Shown in pieces: positions 24,246-31,236 of a stretch of 42,438 nt of DNA. This DNA is from Anaerolineae bacterium (GTDB lineage Bacteria > Chloroflexota > Anaerolineae > Aggregatilineales > Phototrophicaceae): contig JAJEBY010000009.1 in NCBI GenBank assembly GCA_022822305.1, forward strand, positions 1 to 42,438. The letters are read 5' to 3'. The position numbers were made by a program, and so were the translations under genes. The notes under the pieces were generated by a model that saw only the letters and a list, made by a program, of their open reading frames with translations, was not told the origin of the DNA and did no database searches. Position 1 is the first letter of the stretch; every line of letters begins with the position of its first letter.

Positions 24246-25352
24246 TCAAGACCACTCCAAGACCACCTTTAGCGGCAGATGATCGGAGCCGATGGCTTCG
24301 CCCACCAGCGCTTCCACCGCCCGCAGCCGCTCGCTATGCCAGACATAATCGATGCGCAGCAGCGGCTGAATCACCTGTGGCCAGCCGATTACCTCCGCCA
24401 CCGGCCAGGTACGCCCGGCGCCGCTGCCGGCGCTTCGCCAGGCATCGCGGAGCTGCGCGGCAATCTCATCATAAATCAACGAGGCGTCGCTCATGTTGAA
24501 ATCGCCGACCAGCAAGAAGGGTCGCGTTTCCGATTCCAGTATTTTCAGCAGGCGACGGATCTGCGCGTTGCGCCGTCGTTCATCATAGCGCAGGGCAAAA
24601 TCAATGCCGAAATCGGGCGCGAAGCCGTAGCTCTTGGCGGTGCTTTGGGGGAGGACGAAGTGAACGGCGTATACGGCCAGCTCACGCCCGTTCGCATCGA
24701 GCGCCAGCCGCAGCGCCAGGCGCCCCGGGTCGTCTTCGATGGTTAGGATCTCGCGTTCCAAAATGGCATATCGCGAAAAGATGCGCACACTGCCTTCGAT
24801 GTGGTCCTCGTGCGCGTAGACATCATAAAGCCGCGCCAGCCGATGATCGTAACCTTCGGCGGTTTCCTGCAATACGATCACATCCGCTTCCGCCGCCAAC
24901 AGCCAATCGGTGGCCGTTTCCAGTTCCTGATTGTGGCCCTGCACATTGAATGTAATCACGGAGAATGTATCACCCTGCGGCGGATCCACCGGATGATACA
25001 AGGTCGGCAGCGCAAACCAATACAGCCCGATGGCGATCAAAACGATCTGCAGCAAGGCGCTGCGTCTGCCGCGCGATCCCGGCGCGATGACCCGACGTTT
25101 CGGTTTTCGCAGGCGGGCGGCGATATCGACTTGGCGCCGTCGGGTGAGCATGATTGAGACCGGCAAGGTCAATCCCAGCGGCATATACCAGTAGGGGGCG
25201 AAGGTATTGGCGAGGTCGATGAGCCAGACATCACTGATGCGCAGCAGCCGCAAGATGGTGAAAATCGCAACCATGCTCGCGTACCAGGCGATCACCTGGC
25301 CCAGCGGCCGCGACATGATCCCGATGAGTTTCCGCAAAACGGACCAAGGCAT
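24246..25352 (-). CDS. Membrane-anchored endonuclease/exonuclease/phosphatase (EEP) family protein
   Basis: The product is 368 residues from the ATG at 25352; an upstream ATG at 25415 lies inside the preceding gene. The N-terminal ~125 residues hold three or four hydrophobic segments. The EEP domain then shows VITFNVQGHN, VIVLQET (metal Glu), LVGDFNMSD, RIDYVWHS and the terminal GSDHLPLKVVLEW, a complete Mg-dependent phosphoesterase set. The layout is that of membrane EEP proteins whose catalytic domain is probably extracytoplasmic; the substrate may be a lipid phosphate or nucleic acid. Confidence 0.85.
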   Translation of the reverse strand: MPWSVLRKLIGIMSRPLGQVIAWYASMVAIFTILRLLRISDVWLIDLANTFAPYWYMPLGLTLPVSIMLTRRRQVDIAARLRKPKRRVIAPGSRGRRSALLQIVLIAIGLYWFALPTLYHPVDPPQGDTFSVITFNVQGHNQELETATDWLLAAEADVIVLQETAEGYDHRLARLYDVYAHEDHIEGSVRIFSRYAILEREILTIEDDPGRLALRLALDANGRELAVYAVHFVLPQSTAKSYGFAPDFGIDFALRYDERRRNAQIRRLLKILESETRPFLLVGDFNMSDASLIYDEIAAQLRDAWRSAGSGAGRTWPVAEVIGWPQVIQPLLRIDYVWHSERLRAVEALVGEAIGSDHLPLKVVLEWS

Positions 25353-25389
25353 GGCCTTCAATCCCTGGCTCCGATTCGAAATGAGGGGG

Positions 25390-25770
25390 TCAGAGCAGCA
25401 CCAGCGCGACGGCAACCAAGGCCACGAACAGCCCGGCCGCCAGGATGCCCATGTTGCGCAAATCCTTGATCACGAAGCCATAATCGGCGCGCAGGTCTTC
25501 TTCGCTGACGACCTTGGTCGGGTTGGCCAGCAGGTCCGCTACATATTCGGCCTCGAGATTGCCTTCGCCCTTGCGCCGCTCCAGCTGAGTCGCCTGCAGG
25601 TCGCGGCGGCGGCGGCGAGCGCGCGGGGTCGGGGGCACCCCGGCATCCGTCGAGGCTGCGCTAGGTTGCGCGGACGCGTCGTCCTCGTCGCCTTGGTCGA
25701 CTGTGCCTTGGCGCGCTTGCTCCAGCACGGCTTTGGATATATTCGGTTTTTTGCGTCTGCGCTTGGCCAT
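25390..25770 (-). CDS. Small basic tail-anchored protein of unknown function
   Basis: The product is 126 residues from the ATG at 25770 (GGGAGATG upstream). It has a lysine/arginine-rich N-terminus (MAKRRRKKPNISKAV), a low-complexity acidic/proline middle, a second basic patch (RARRRRRDLQ), a conserved-looking EYVADLLANPTKVVSEEDLRADYGFVIKDLRNMG, and a terminal membrane helix. I do not recognise a named family. It lies 37 nt upstream of the EEP gene on the same strand. Confidence 0.7.
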   Translation of the reverse strand: MAKRRRKKPNISKAVLEQARQGTVDQGDEDDASAQPSAASTDAGVPPTPRARRRRRDLQATQLERRKGEGNLEAEYVADLLANPTKVVSEEDLRADYGFVIKDLRNMGILAAGLFVALVAVALVLL

Positions 25771-25807
25771 CAGGCTGCATCTCCCGCTATCGCGCGATGT
25801 AGCTTGC

Positions 25808-25836
25808 ATTATGGCAGAGCGCGAGCGGGATGACAA
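25808..25836 (-). promoter_or_regulatory. Promoter of the tail-anchored protein gene
   Basis: TTGTCA (25836-25831) and CATAAT (25813-25808) are 17 bp apart, placing the start about 30 nt before the ATG at 25770. Confidence 0.5.
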
Positions 25837-25937
25837 GCATGCGCCGCGAGGCGCTGAGGACAGCACAGGTTTGTTCCGACTGAACACGAAAGCGCTAAGA
25901 CAAGACTCACAAGCATCTTCTCCGGCGAAAATCGTAG

Positions 25938-25958
25938 GGGCGACCTATCAGGTCGCCC
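25938..25958. repeat. 21-nt hairpin repeat
   Basis: Arms GGGCGACCT / AGGTCGCCC surround the loop ATC, and the left flank GCGAAAATCGTAG also flanks the decayed copy at 35310. It lies about 90 bp beyond the MutS-like gene stop. Confidence 0.8.
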
Positions 25959-26051
25959 GCCAGCGCGCAAATGAATTTGGATCTACCTCTTACTCCACGA
26001 AATGCCTCGGCGCCCTCTGTGGCAAAAATCTTCACTGAAACCAGCTACGCA

Positions 26052-27785
26052 TCACCTTCCCGGATTTACGTCCGCCGACTCCTGATCTGAATCTCGATTC
26101 GCAATCAACTCGGTCAGCTGTTCGAAGCTGATGCCATACTGACGGGCGACCTCGCGCGCGTAGCTCTGGCCGCGCGGCGGCGCCGGGACCACGCGGAAGG
26201 TGCGCCGCACGGCATCCGCATCATCTTCGACATCGGTAATCAGACTCTGCACGCGGCTGTCTCCGGGAACCTCGCTGTTGATGCGCTCGCAATCAGCGGC
26301 CAGCCCATGCAGGTGGGTGACAAAGACGGCGCGCGCGCCCAACATGCGCAGGGAGCACAAGACATCGCGCGCCAGATAGTGGCTTTCGGCGGCGCTGGTG
26401 CTGGCGAGCGATTCGTTCATCAGCACCAGGCTGCGCGCGCTGGCGCGGCTGAAGATGGCGCGCAGGCGTCCCGCCTCTTCGCCCAGCCGTCCGCTTTCCA
26501 TGCTTGGATCCTCTTCGACCGGAAAATGCAGAAAGATGCCGTCAACCGGGCTGAGCGCGGCTGATTCCGCCGGCACATAGCAGCCCGATTGCGCCAGGAT
26601 ATGCAGCAATCCGATCGCGCCCATCCAGGTGGTTTTGCCGCCGCGGTTGGGACCGGTCAAGATGTGAATCCGTCCCTCGTCGTCAAAACTCGCATCGTTG
26701 CCGACGATGTAGCCAGCGAGGTCTTGACCCGGATGCTGCCTTCGCAAGCGCAGCGCCAGATCCAGATTGTAAAGATCGCGCGCCTCCAGACGCCGCTCGT
26801 CAACCGCCAGCAGCGTCGGTTTGCACATCGGCAGGCCGCGTGCGCGCAGACCCCGAACCAGCTCCGCAGCGCCGACAAAAAAGGCGATCTCCGGCTCGAT
26901 GGCGCGCAATGATCGTCCGCTGACGCGTGAATAGGCGCTCAGGGCGCGGTTGATGGGACGAATGACATCATCGAGGATTTTGCCCAGATCGCGGAACAAG
27001 CCGCCGGCTTCCAGCCTGTCCATCGTCTCGCGCCGGCCCACCATCATTCCACCGCGATATTCCGCCGCGTTCGGCGCTTCGCGCAGCGCGCTGATGCCGC
27101 GAACCTCCTCGTCTTCATCGGCGCCCCAGAGCTTGCGGAAAAACCGCGGGCCCTTGAATCGGCGCTTGTTCAGCGACAGCAGCGTAGCGGCCACCGGTTT
27201 GAGATCGGGCGACAGATTCACGCCAATAGTGACGCTGACGATCTCGCGAATGCTGGCGCGCAATTCCGGCAGCTCCGCCGCCATCTGCCTGAAAGTCACT
27301 TCGTCCGCTGTCGCGCGCATTCGCTTCGCCAATTGTCGCCAGGCGCGCGATTGCAATTGGGGCGCGAATTGGTCGAGCAGATTATCCAGCGCCGTGACGC
27401 ATTCGACATAATTTTCGAGTTCGGATAATCGCGAGAGCACCAGCGACAATTCGTTGCGGCGCGCGCGGATATCACGAACCGACTCCTTCAAACCGCGCAT
27501 CAACGGCAGCAGTTCGCCCAGCCCGGCGCTGAATTTCGGATGACGCAGGCAATCGTCCAGCACTTCGTGACGATAGCGCAAGGTGGGGAGATCCGTCAGC
27601 GGCGTCGACAGGGTGTCGCGTACCGCGCGCAGATACTCGCGCTCTGGCGCAATGGATTCAGCGATGACTTCGATACGCAGATCGTCGTGTTGGCTCAGGA
27701 AAGCCGAGGGCGCGCTGTCGACATTTTGGCCAGCCGGCCACAACAGACTGATGATTTCGGGAATCTCTGCGCGATCTGGCGACAT
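26052..27785 (-). CDS. MutS-like ATPase lacking the mismatch-recognition domain
   Basis: The product is 577 residues. The first ~370 are helical (lever/clamp-like, as in MutS domains III-IV), without the N-terminal mismatch-binding FxE domain. The ATPase has Walker A TGPNRGGKTT (377-386), Walker B SLVLMNE with Asn457 in place of the usual Asp, then SLASTSAAES (the family's D-loop region) and the switch His in FVTHLH. Asn at the Walker B position occurs in some MutS-like subfamilies, as I recall. The role is not known; a recombination or DNA-structure function is possible. It stands alone on its transcript. Confidence 0.85.
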   Translation of the reverse strand: MSPDRAEIPEIISLLWPAGQNVDSAPSAFLSQHDDLRIEVIAESIAPEREYLRAVRDTLSTPLTDLPTLRYRHEVLDDCLRHPKFSAGLGELLPLMRGLKESVRDIRARRNELSLVLSRLSELENYVECVTALDNLLDQFAPQLQSRAWRQLAKRMRATADEVTFRQMAAELPELRASIREIVSVTIGVNLSPDLKPVAATLLSLNKRRFKGPRFFRKLWGADEDEEVRGISALREAPNAAEYRGGMMVGRRETMDRLEAGGLFRDLGKILDDVIRPINRALSAYSRVSGRSLRAIEPEIAFFVGAAELVRGLRARGLPMCKPTLLAVDERRLEARDLYNLDLALRLRRQHPGQDLAGYIVGNDASFDDEGRIHILTGPNRGGKTTWMGAIGLLHILAQSGCYVPAESAALSPVDGIFLHFPVEEDPSMESGRLGEEAGRLRAIFSRASARSLVLMNESLASTSAAESHYLARDVLCSLRMLGARAVFVTHLHGLAADCERINSEVPGDSRVQSLITDVEDDADAVRRTFRVVPAPPRGQSYAREVARQYGISFEQLTELIANRDSDQESADVNPGR

Positions 27786-27900
27786 GGAGACTTACGCGGA
27801 CCTTTTCCGAATACGTCTCACGATCATACCAGACCTTGGGTAGGCATTGCCCGGCCAGCCACCGCGCGAGAAGTTATTTAATTGTCGTCAGTAATGGAAA

Positions 27901-28305
27901 CTAGCGGAGTTTCATGCGCCGCAAGCCCTGGAAACCCGGATTGCCCTGGATCTCCTTCCAGCGCGCATCGCCGCCGTCGGTATGCCACTCGACCACGAAC
28001 ATGCCATCGGCGTCTTGATAGGTGAAGGTCGGCTTCAAGCCCAGCAGGGTCTGGCGGATGGTGCCGATGATCTCCCGGCGCTCCTCGCCCATGCGCAGCG
28101 TGAAGTATTGGCCGGGCACAAACTCGAAGAACATGGGCATGCCGTCGAGATTGCCCTCCATCGTGACCGGCGCTTCCGCCTGCGTGCAGCTCATGAAGAC
28201 ATTTTGCAGCCGGTTATTCCACAAGCTGTGGTTGACGCGCTCCTCGATGTAATAGGGACGTGGCTCCGGCGTGGAATAAAACCATTGTCGAGAGGTGTTG
28301 GCCAT
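27901..28305 (-). CDS. Hypothetical protein
   Basis: The product is 134 residues from the ATG at 28305 (GGAGCGAG upstream). It is a soluble mixed alpha/beta protein with many aromatic residues (RQWFYSTPEPRPYYIEERV, FFEFVPGQYFTLRMG, FVVEWHTDGGDARW). I do not recognise the family. Start codons upstream of 28305 run across the LexA box and are unlikely. The gene is divergent from the LexA-like gene. Confidence 0.65.
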   Translation of the reverse strand: MANTSRQWFYSTPEPRPYYIEERVNHSLWNNRLQNVFMSCTQAEAPVTMEGNLDGMPMFFEFVPGQYFTLRMGEERREIIGTIRQTLLGLKPTFTYQDADGMFVVEWHTDGGDARWKEIQGNPGFQGLRRMKLR

Positions 28306-28439
28306 CGGGCGCTCGCTCCGCTGCTGCTTGTCCTCGGCTTTGCGCAAGTTTACCCCACTCCGACGACTTGAGAAAAGGGCAAAAATGGATGCCCGATGGT
28401 CGCCGCAGATCTCATTGGATATTCCTTGCATTGTACATA

Positions 28440-28451
28440 GAACATTTGTTC
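28440..28451 (+). promoter_or_regulatory. LexA (SOS) operator
   Basis: GAAC-ATTT-GTTC is a perfect match to the Gram-positive-type LexA box (GAAC-N4-GTTC). It lies 10 bp upstream of an extended -10 box and overlaps the -35 region, the classic position for repression. Confidence 0.75.
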
Positions 28452-28458
28452 TAACCTA

Positions 28459-28467
28459 TGATATAAT
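28459..28467 (+). promoter_or_regulatory. Extended -10 promoter of the LexA-like gene
   Basis: TGATATAAT is a consensus -10 box with the TGn extension, which can act without a strong -35. Transcription would start near 28474, about 37 nt before the ATG at 28511. Confidence 0.6.
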
Positions 28468-28510
28468 GCTCCAAGCGCAAAAGCATCTATCTTGGGAAAG
28501 GAACCCATTC

Positions 28511-28789
28511 ATGGCATCAGGTGAGAGTCGCAGTGTAAACATATTTCGATTCATCTGCCGCTACACGGGCGAGCATGGCTTTCCGCCGACCTTGCACGAA
28601 ATCGCGCAGAGCGAGGGCTTCCGCTCCAACTCGGGGGTGATTCGGCATCTGGACAAACTCGAGAAATGGGGCTGGATCGAGCGCTATCATGGCAACGCCC
28701 GCAGCATCCGCATCCTGCGCCGCTGTGAATCCGCGAGCGCTAATGACGGTAGAGGAACTCCTTTTCGCCAATTAGCTCTGCGGCGATGA
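28511..28789 (+). CDS. Stand-alone LexA-type DNA-binding domain protein
   Basis: The product is 92 residues from the ATG at 28511 (AAAGGAA upstream). Residues ~9-75 match the LexA winged helix: SVNIFRFICRYTGEHGFPPTLHEIAQSEGF, then SNSGVIRHLDKLEKWGWIERYHGNARSIRIL. The S24 peptidase half with the Ala-Gly cleavage site and Ser/Lys dyad is absent, and no frameshifted remnant is visible before the convergent gene. It could compete with true LexA for SOS boxes or be a decayed repressor. Its own promoter carries a LexA box, so it is likely DNA-damage inducible. A further in-frame ATG at 28466 overlaps the -10 box. Confidence 0.8.
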   Translation: MASGESRSVNIFRFICRYTGEHGFPPTLHEIAQSEGFRSNSGVIRHLDKLEKWGWIERYHGNARSIRILRRCESASANDGRGTPFRQLALRR

Positions 28790-29306
28790 CCACGCCGGAA
28801 TGCGGCAGCACGTACAGCTGATACAACTCGCCGGTGATGAACTGGCGGTGCAGCGCCTGATCAAGCAGCCGGTAGGTTTGGAGTTCGACGCGCAAGGTGT
28901 GATACATGGGATGCGGGCGCATGGTGAAGCGGCTTGCGCGCCCCTTGATGATGCGCACCGCTTGCGAATCCAGATCGAGTTGCAGCAGCTGCGTGAAGCG
29001 ATTGAGGTTGCTGGTCATCGCCAGCATGATGCCGACCACCATGATCTCGATGACCAGCGCAATCGGCAGCAGCAATACGCGCACGAATGTCAATAGGACC
29101 ACAGCCACAGTCACGGCGGCCGCCAGCTGCACACTGCGCTTGATCATTCGCCCGGTCTGCGACTGAAAGTCGTCGATCCGCGCGGCCAGCTTTTCGATTT
29201 GTCCAGCGCTCATCAGACCGAGGCGATTGTTCTTCAAGTCGCCTTCGTCCGCGCCGATCGTTTGCTGCCGAGCTCCACGCATGGGTCCGCTCTGGCGTTT
29301 CTCCAT
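28740..29306 (-). CDS. Unknown membrane protein with coiled-coil N-terminus
   Basis: The product is 188 residues from the ATG at 29306. It has a basic/polar N-terminus, a helix IEKLAARIDDFQSQTG, two adjacent membrane segments (QLAAAVTVAVVLLTFVRVLLL and IALVIEIMVVGIMLAM), and a C-terminal soluble domain with RLLDQALHRQF and LPHSGVVIAAELIGE. No family is recognised. Its last 50 bp overlap the LexA-like gene tail-to-tail. A -10-like TACAAT just upstream of the ATG suggests a leaderless transcript. Confidence 0.65.
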   Translation of the reverse strand: MEKRQSGPMRGARQQTIGADEGDLKNNRLGLMSAGQIEKLAARIDDFQSQTGRMIKRSVQLAAAVTVAVVLLTFVRVLLLPIALVIEIMVVGIMLAMTSNLNRFTQLLQLDLDSQAVRIIKGRASRFTMRPHPMYHTLRVELQTYRLLDQALHRQFITGELYQLYVLPHSGVVIAAELIGEKEFLYRH

Positions 29307-29315
29307 AGGCATACA

Positions 29316-29344
29316 ATTGTAACAACAAATGGAACGCGCCTCAA
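29316..29344 (-). promoter_or_regulatory. Candidate leaderless promoter of the 29306 gene
   Basis: TTGAGG (29344-29339) and TACAAT (29321-29316) are 17 bp apart. The predicted start falls between the two possible ATGs at 29312 and 29306. Confidence 0.4.
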
Positions 29345-29413
29345 AGCCGGCAAGTGGATCGGGCGCGGCCAATTTCGTGGATGGAGCAGCTTCAGAGCAA
29401 ATGAAACATATCG

Positions 29414-29515
29414 CTGTGGTCTCTTTTTTAACAAACATCCTAGCACATGCAAGGAGCGAGTTTGATATTTTGTGTGAGCGCGGCAGACCTTTTCGCTGCC
29501 GCCGAGCGGCTGTGG
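29414..29515 (+). repeat. 101-bp structured repeat, copy 2
   Basis: It matches the copies at 14926-15026 (opposite strand) and 42092-42192. The stem GCGGCAG / CTGCCGC is intact. Confidence 0.85.
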
Positions 29516-29592
29516 ATAATCACCCGGCGCCGAGCTCGCTTGGCGTCGCAAATCCACGATTGTAGCCGCTTGCAGAGGAACGGCGAAAGCGC

Positions 29593-30363
29593 TTAGGGCG
29601 AAACCCGCTCCGGCATGAACTCGGTCAGGTACACCGCCAGTTGATCGCGGGTGAAGGCGTAGCTTTGCCGCTCGACCTCGGCCAGCACGGTCTGTGACAC
29701 GTGCCGCCACAAATGATCATCCATGGCGACGGGATCATCCAGCGCGGCGCGGATCGGCGCGGTATCCATATTGAGGCGCTTGCCGAAAATTTCGAGGGTC
29801 AGGCTGCTGCCGCCGGGTCGAATCTGTTCGGCGACCAAATCCCGCCACCCACGCAGGACATCGTCCGTCATGAAAGGAAGCCAATCACGCGGCTGGCAAC
29901 GGCTCAGCGATGCCGCCTGCCAGGCTTCCAGAAGCTTTTCGTCGCGCTCATCCATCACGGTCAGGATCAGGTGCAGGGCGAAGAATTTCTGACGCCGATC
30001 GACGCCCGGCCATTCCCGGCCCCAAAAGCGCGGCCGCACCATCTTCAGCGCCCAGGCTTCATCCGCGGCCAGATGCGCCACGTATCCGGCCACAAACGCC
30101 AGATGCGCCTCGTCACGCGCCGCTTTCAGCCCAGGATGCGCGCGCAGCATTTGTCGCCAGGGATGTTCGACGATGGGACTGCCGTAAGCGTAAAAGTGAG
30201 TGACCTCGCGACTGTGCCCGCTGGCCACGCGAGCATCGGCGACGATGCTGCCCAATTGGAAAGCCGGCAGCTGCCGCCGCAGCAGGTCGCGGTGAAGCGT
30301 TCCCAGCTGATCATCTTTCAGCAAGTCTTGGGCGATTCTAAGGTGGGTGAATGGCGTAGGCAT
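29593..30363 (-). CDS. Zinc-dependent phospholipase C-like protein
   Basis: The product is 256 residues with the family opening MPTPFTHLRIAQDLL, LGSIVADAR, THFYAYG and FVAGYVAHLAADEAW. These provide the His/Asp ligands of the zinc phospholipase C / S1-P1-like helical fold. There is no signal peptide, unlike secreted toxins of the family. It probably acts on phospholipids or phosphodiesters, but the substrate is unproven. A TACAAT (30377-30372) sits 8 nt before the ATG, again pointing to a leaderless transcript. Confidence 0.8.
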   Translation of the reverse strand: MPTPFTHLRIAQDLLKDDQLGTLHRDLLRRQLPAFQLGSIVADARVASGHSREVTHFYAYGSPIVEHPWRQMLRAHPGLKAARDEAHLAFVAGYVAHLAADEAWALKMVRPRFWGREWPGVDRRQKFFALHLILTVMDERDEKLLEAWQAASLSRCQPRDWLPFMTDDVLRGWRDLVAEQIRPGGSSLTLEIFGKRLNMDTAPIRAALDDPVAMDDHLWRHVSQTVLAEVERQSYAFTRDQLAVYLTEFMPERVSP

Positions 30364-30725
30364 GAAGGATAATTGTAGGCGGAATTGCGCGCGATAGCGA
30401 GGGCGGAAACGACCGACAAGTGCCCAACCTCAACACCATGAATATGCGCCGCGTCCGCAAAAGCGTAACAAAATGCAGGGCATGTCCGACAATTCGCAAT
30501 GTCAGCGCGTTTTTCTACTCCATCCCCCGTCCCTGGCCCCCCCATACATCCCGCCGTTTTTCGGGGGGCGTCCCAGCCAGCTAGGGAAGGGGCCGGGGGA
30601 TGGGGTAAAACAAATCGCGTCAGGCGTCTAGTAGCGGACAAGCCTTGTAGGGGCGACCTATCAGGTCGCCCGCCCGCTCTCGTGTCATTGCCGATCTATC
30701 ACTACTGCGCGCGACTCACACGTCC
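30364..30725. repeat. Full-length nested palindromic repeat unit
   Basis: No gene is seen here. A long unit spans about 30474-30671. Its left arm (CATGTCCGACAATTCG, then GTTTTTCTACTCCATCCCCC) and right arm (GGGGGATGGGGTAAAACA, then GTCAGGCGTCTAGTAGCGGACAAGCC) are roughly inverted. Between them is an inner C-rich / G-rich hairpin (CCCGCCGTTTTTCGGGGGGCG). The unit ends in a 21-nt hairpin at 30651-30671 (arms GGGCGACCT / AGGTCGCCC). Confidence 0.75.
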
Positions 30726-31205
30726 CTATTGACGCAGAATCCGCGCGATCTGCTCGGTATGAATGCCATCGTGCAGCAGGGTGTGCGCGGCGACCATCCA
30801 TATATCGACCGGGTCGTCCGGCGCGAAACTGCCGACGCGCGTCCATTGGTCCGCGCTCAATGACCTCAGCCGATCCACCAGCTGACGGCGGGTCGCGCGA
30901 TAATCCGCGAAGACATGTCGCAGGTCTTGACCGGCGTAGTCGTTGTCGACAACCATCGCCAGGCGCGCCGCTTCGTCATAGGCCACGAAGCTCGGATGGT
31001 CTTCGTCCAGAATGCGCGCGATCCTCTCGACAAAGATCGCCTGATAATCGCGCAGGTGACAGATGATCTCCAGGACGCTCCAGCCCTCGGGGCCATCCCT
31101 AATCGTCCGCGCCACATCTTGAGTCACGTCCGCCAGCACATGATCGAGGATCCGCGCCGACTTCTCCAATCCCGCTATCAGCCACTCGCGTGGAAGACCT
31201 TTCAC
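30726..31205 (-). CDS. DinB-family protein
   Basis: The product is 159 residues read from a GTG at 31205 with GAGG 8 nt upstream. It is a four-helix bundle with likely metal ligands in WSVLEIICHLRDYQ and the C-terminal HTLLHDGIHTEQI. DinB/YfiT-type proteins include thiol-dependent transferases; in organisms with mycothiol or bacillithiol they conjugate the thiol to electrophiles. The substrate here is unknown. It ends 55 bp before a hairpin repeat. Confidence 0.85.
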   Translation of the reverse strand: MKGLPREWLIAGLEKSARILDHVLADVTQDVARTIRDGPEGWSVLEIICHLRDYQAIFVERIARILDEDHPSFVAYDEAARLAMVVDNDYAGQDLRHVFADYRATRRQLVDRLRSLSADQWTRVGSFAPDDPVDIWMVAAHTLLHDGIHTEQIARILRQ

Positions 31206-31236
31206 GACTTTGCCTCATTTGTGTTCCGAAAACTGA

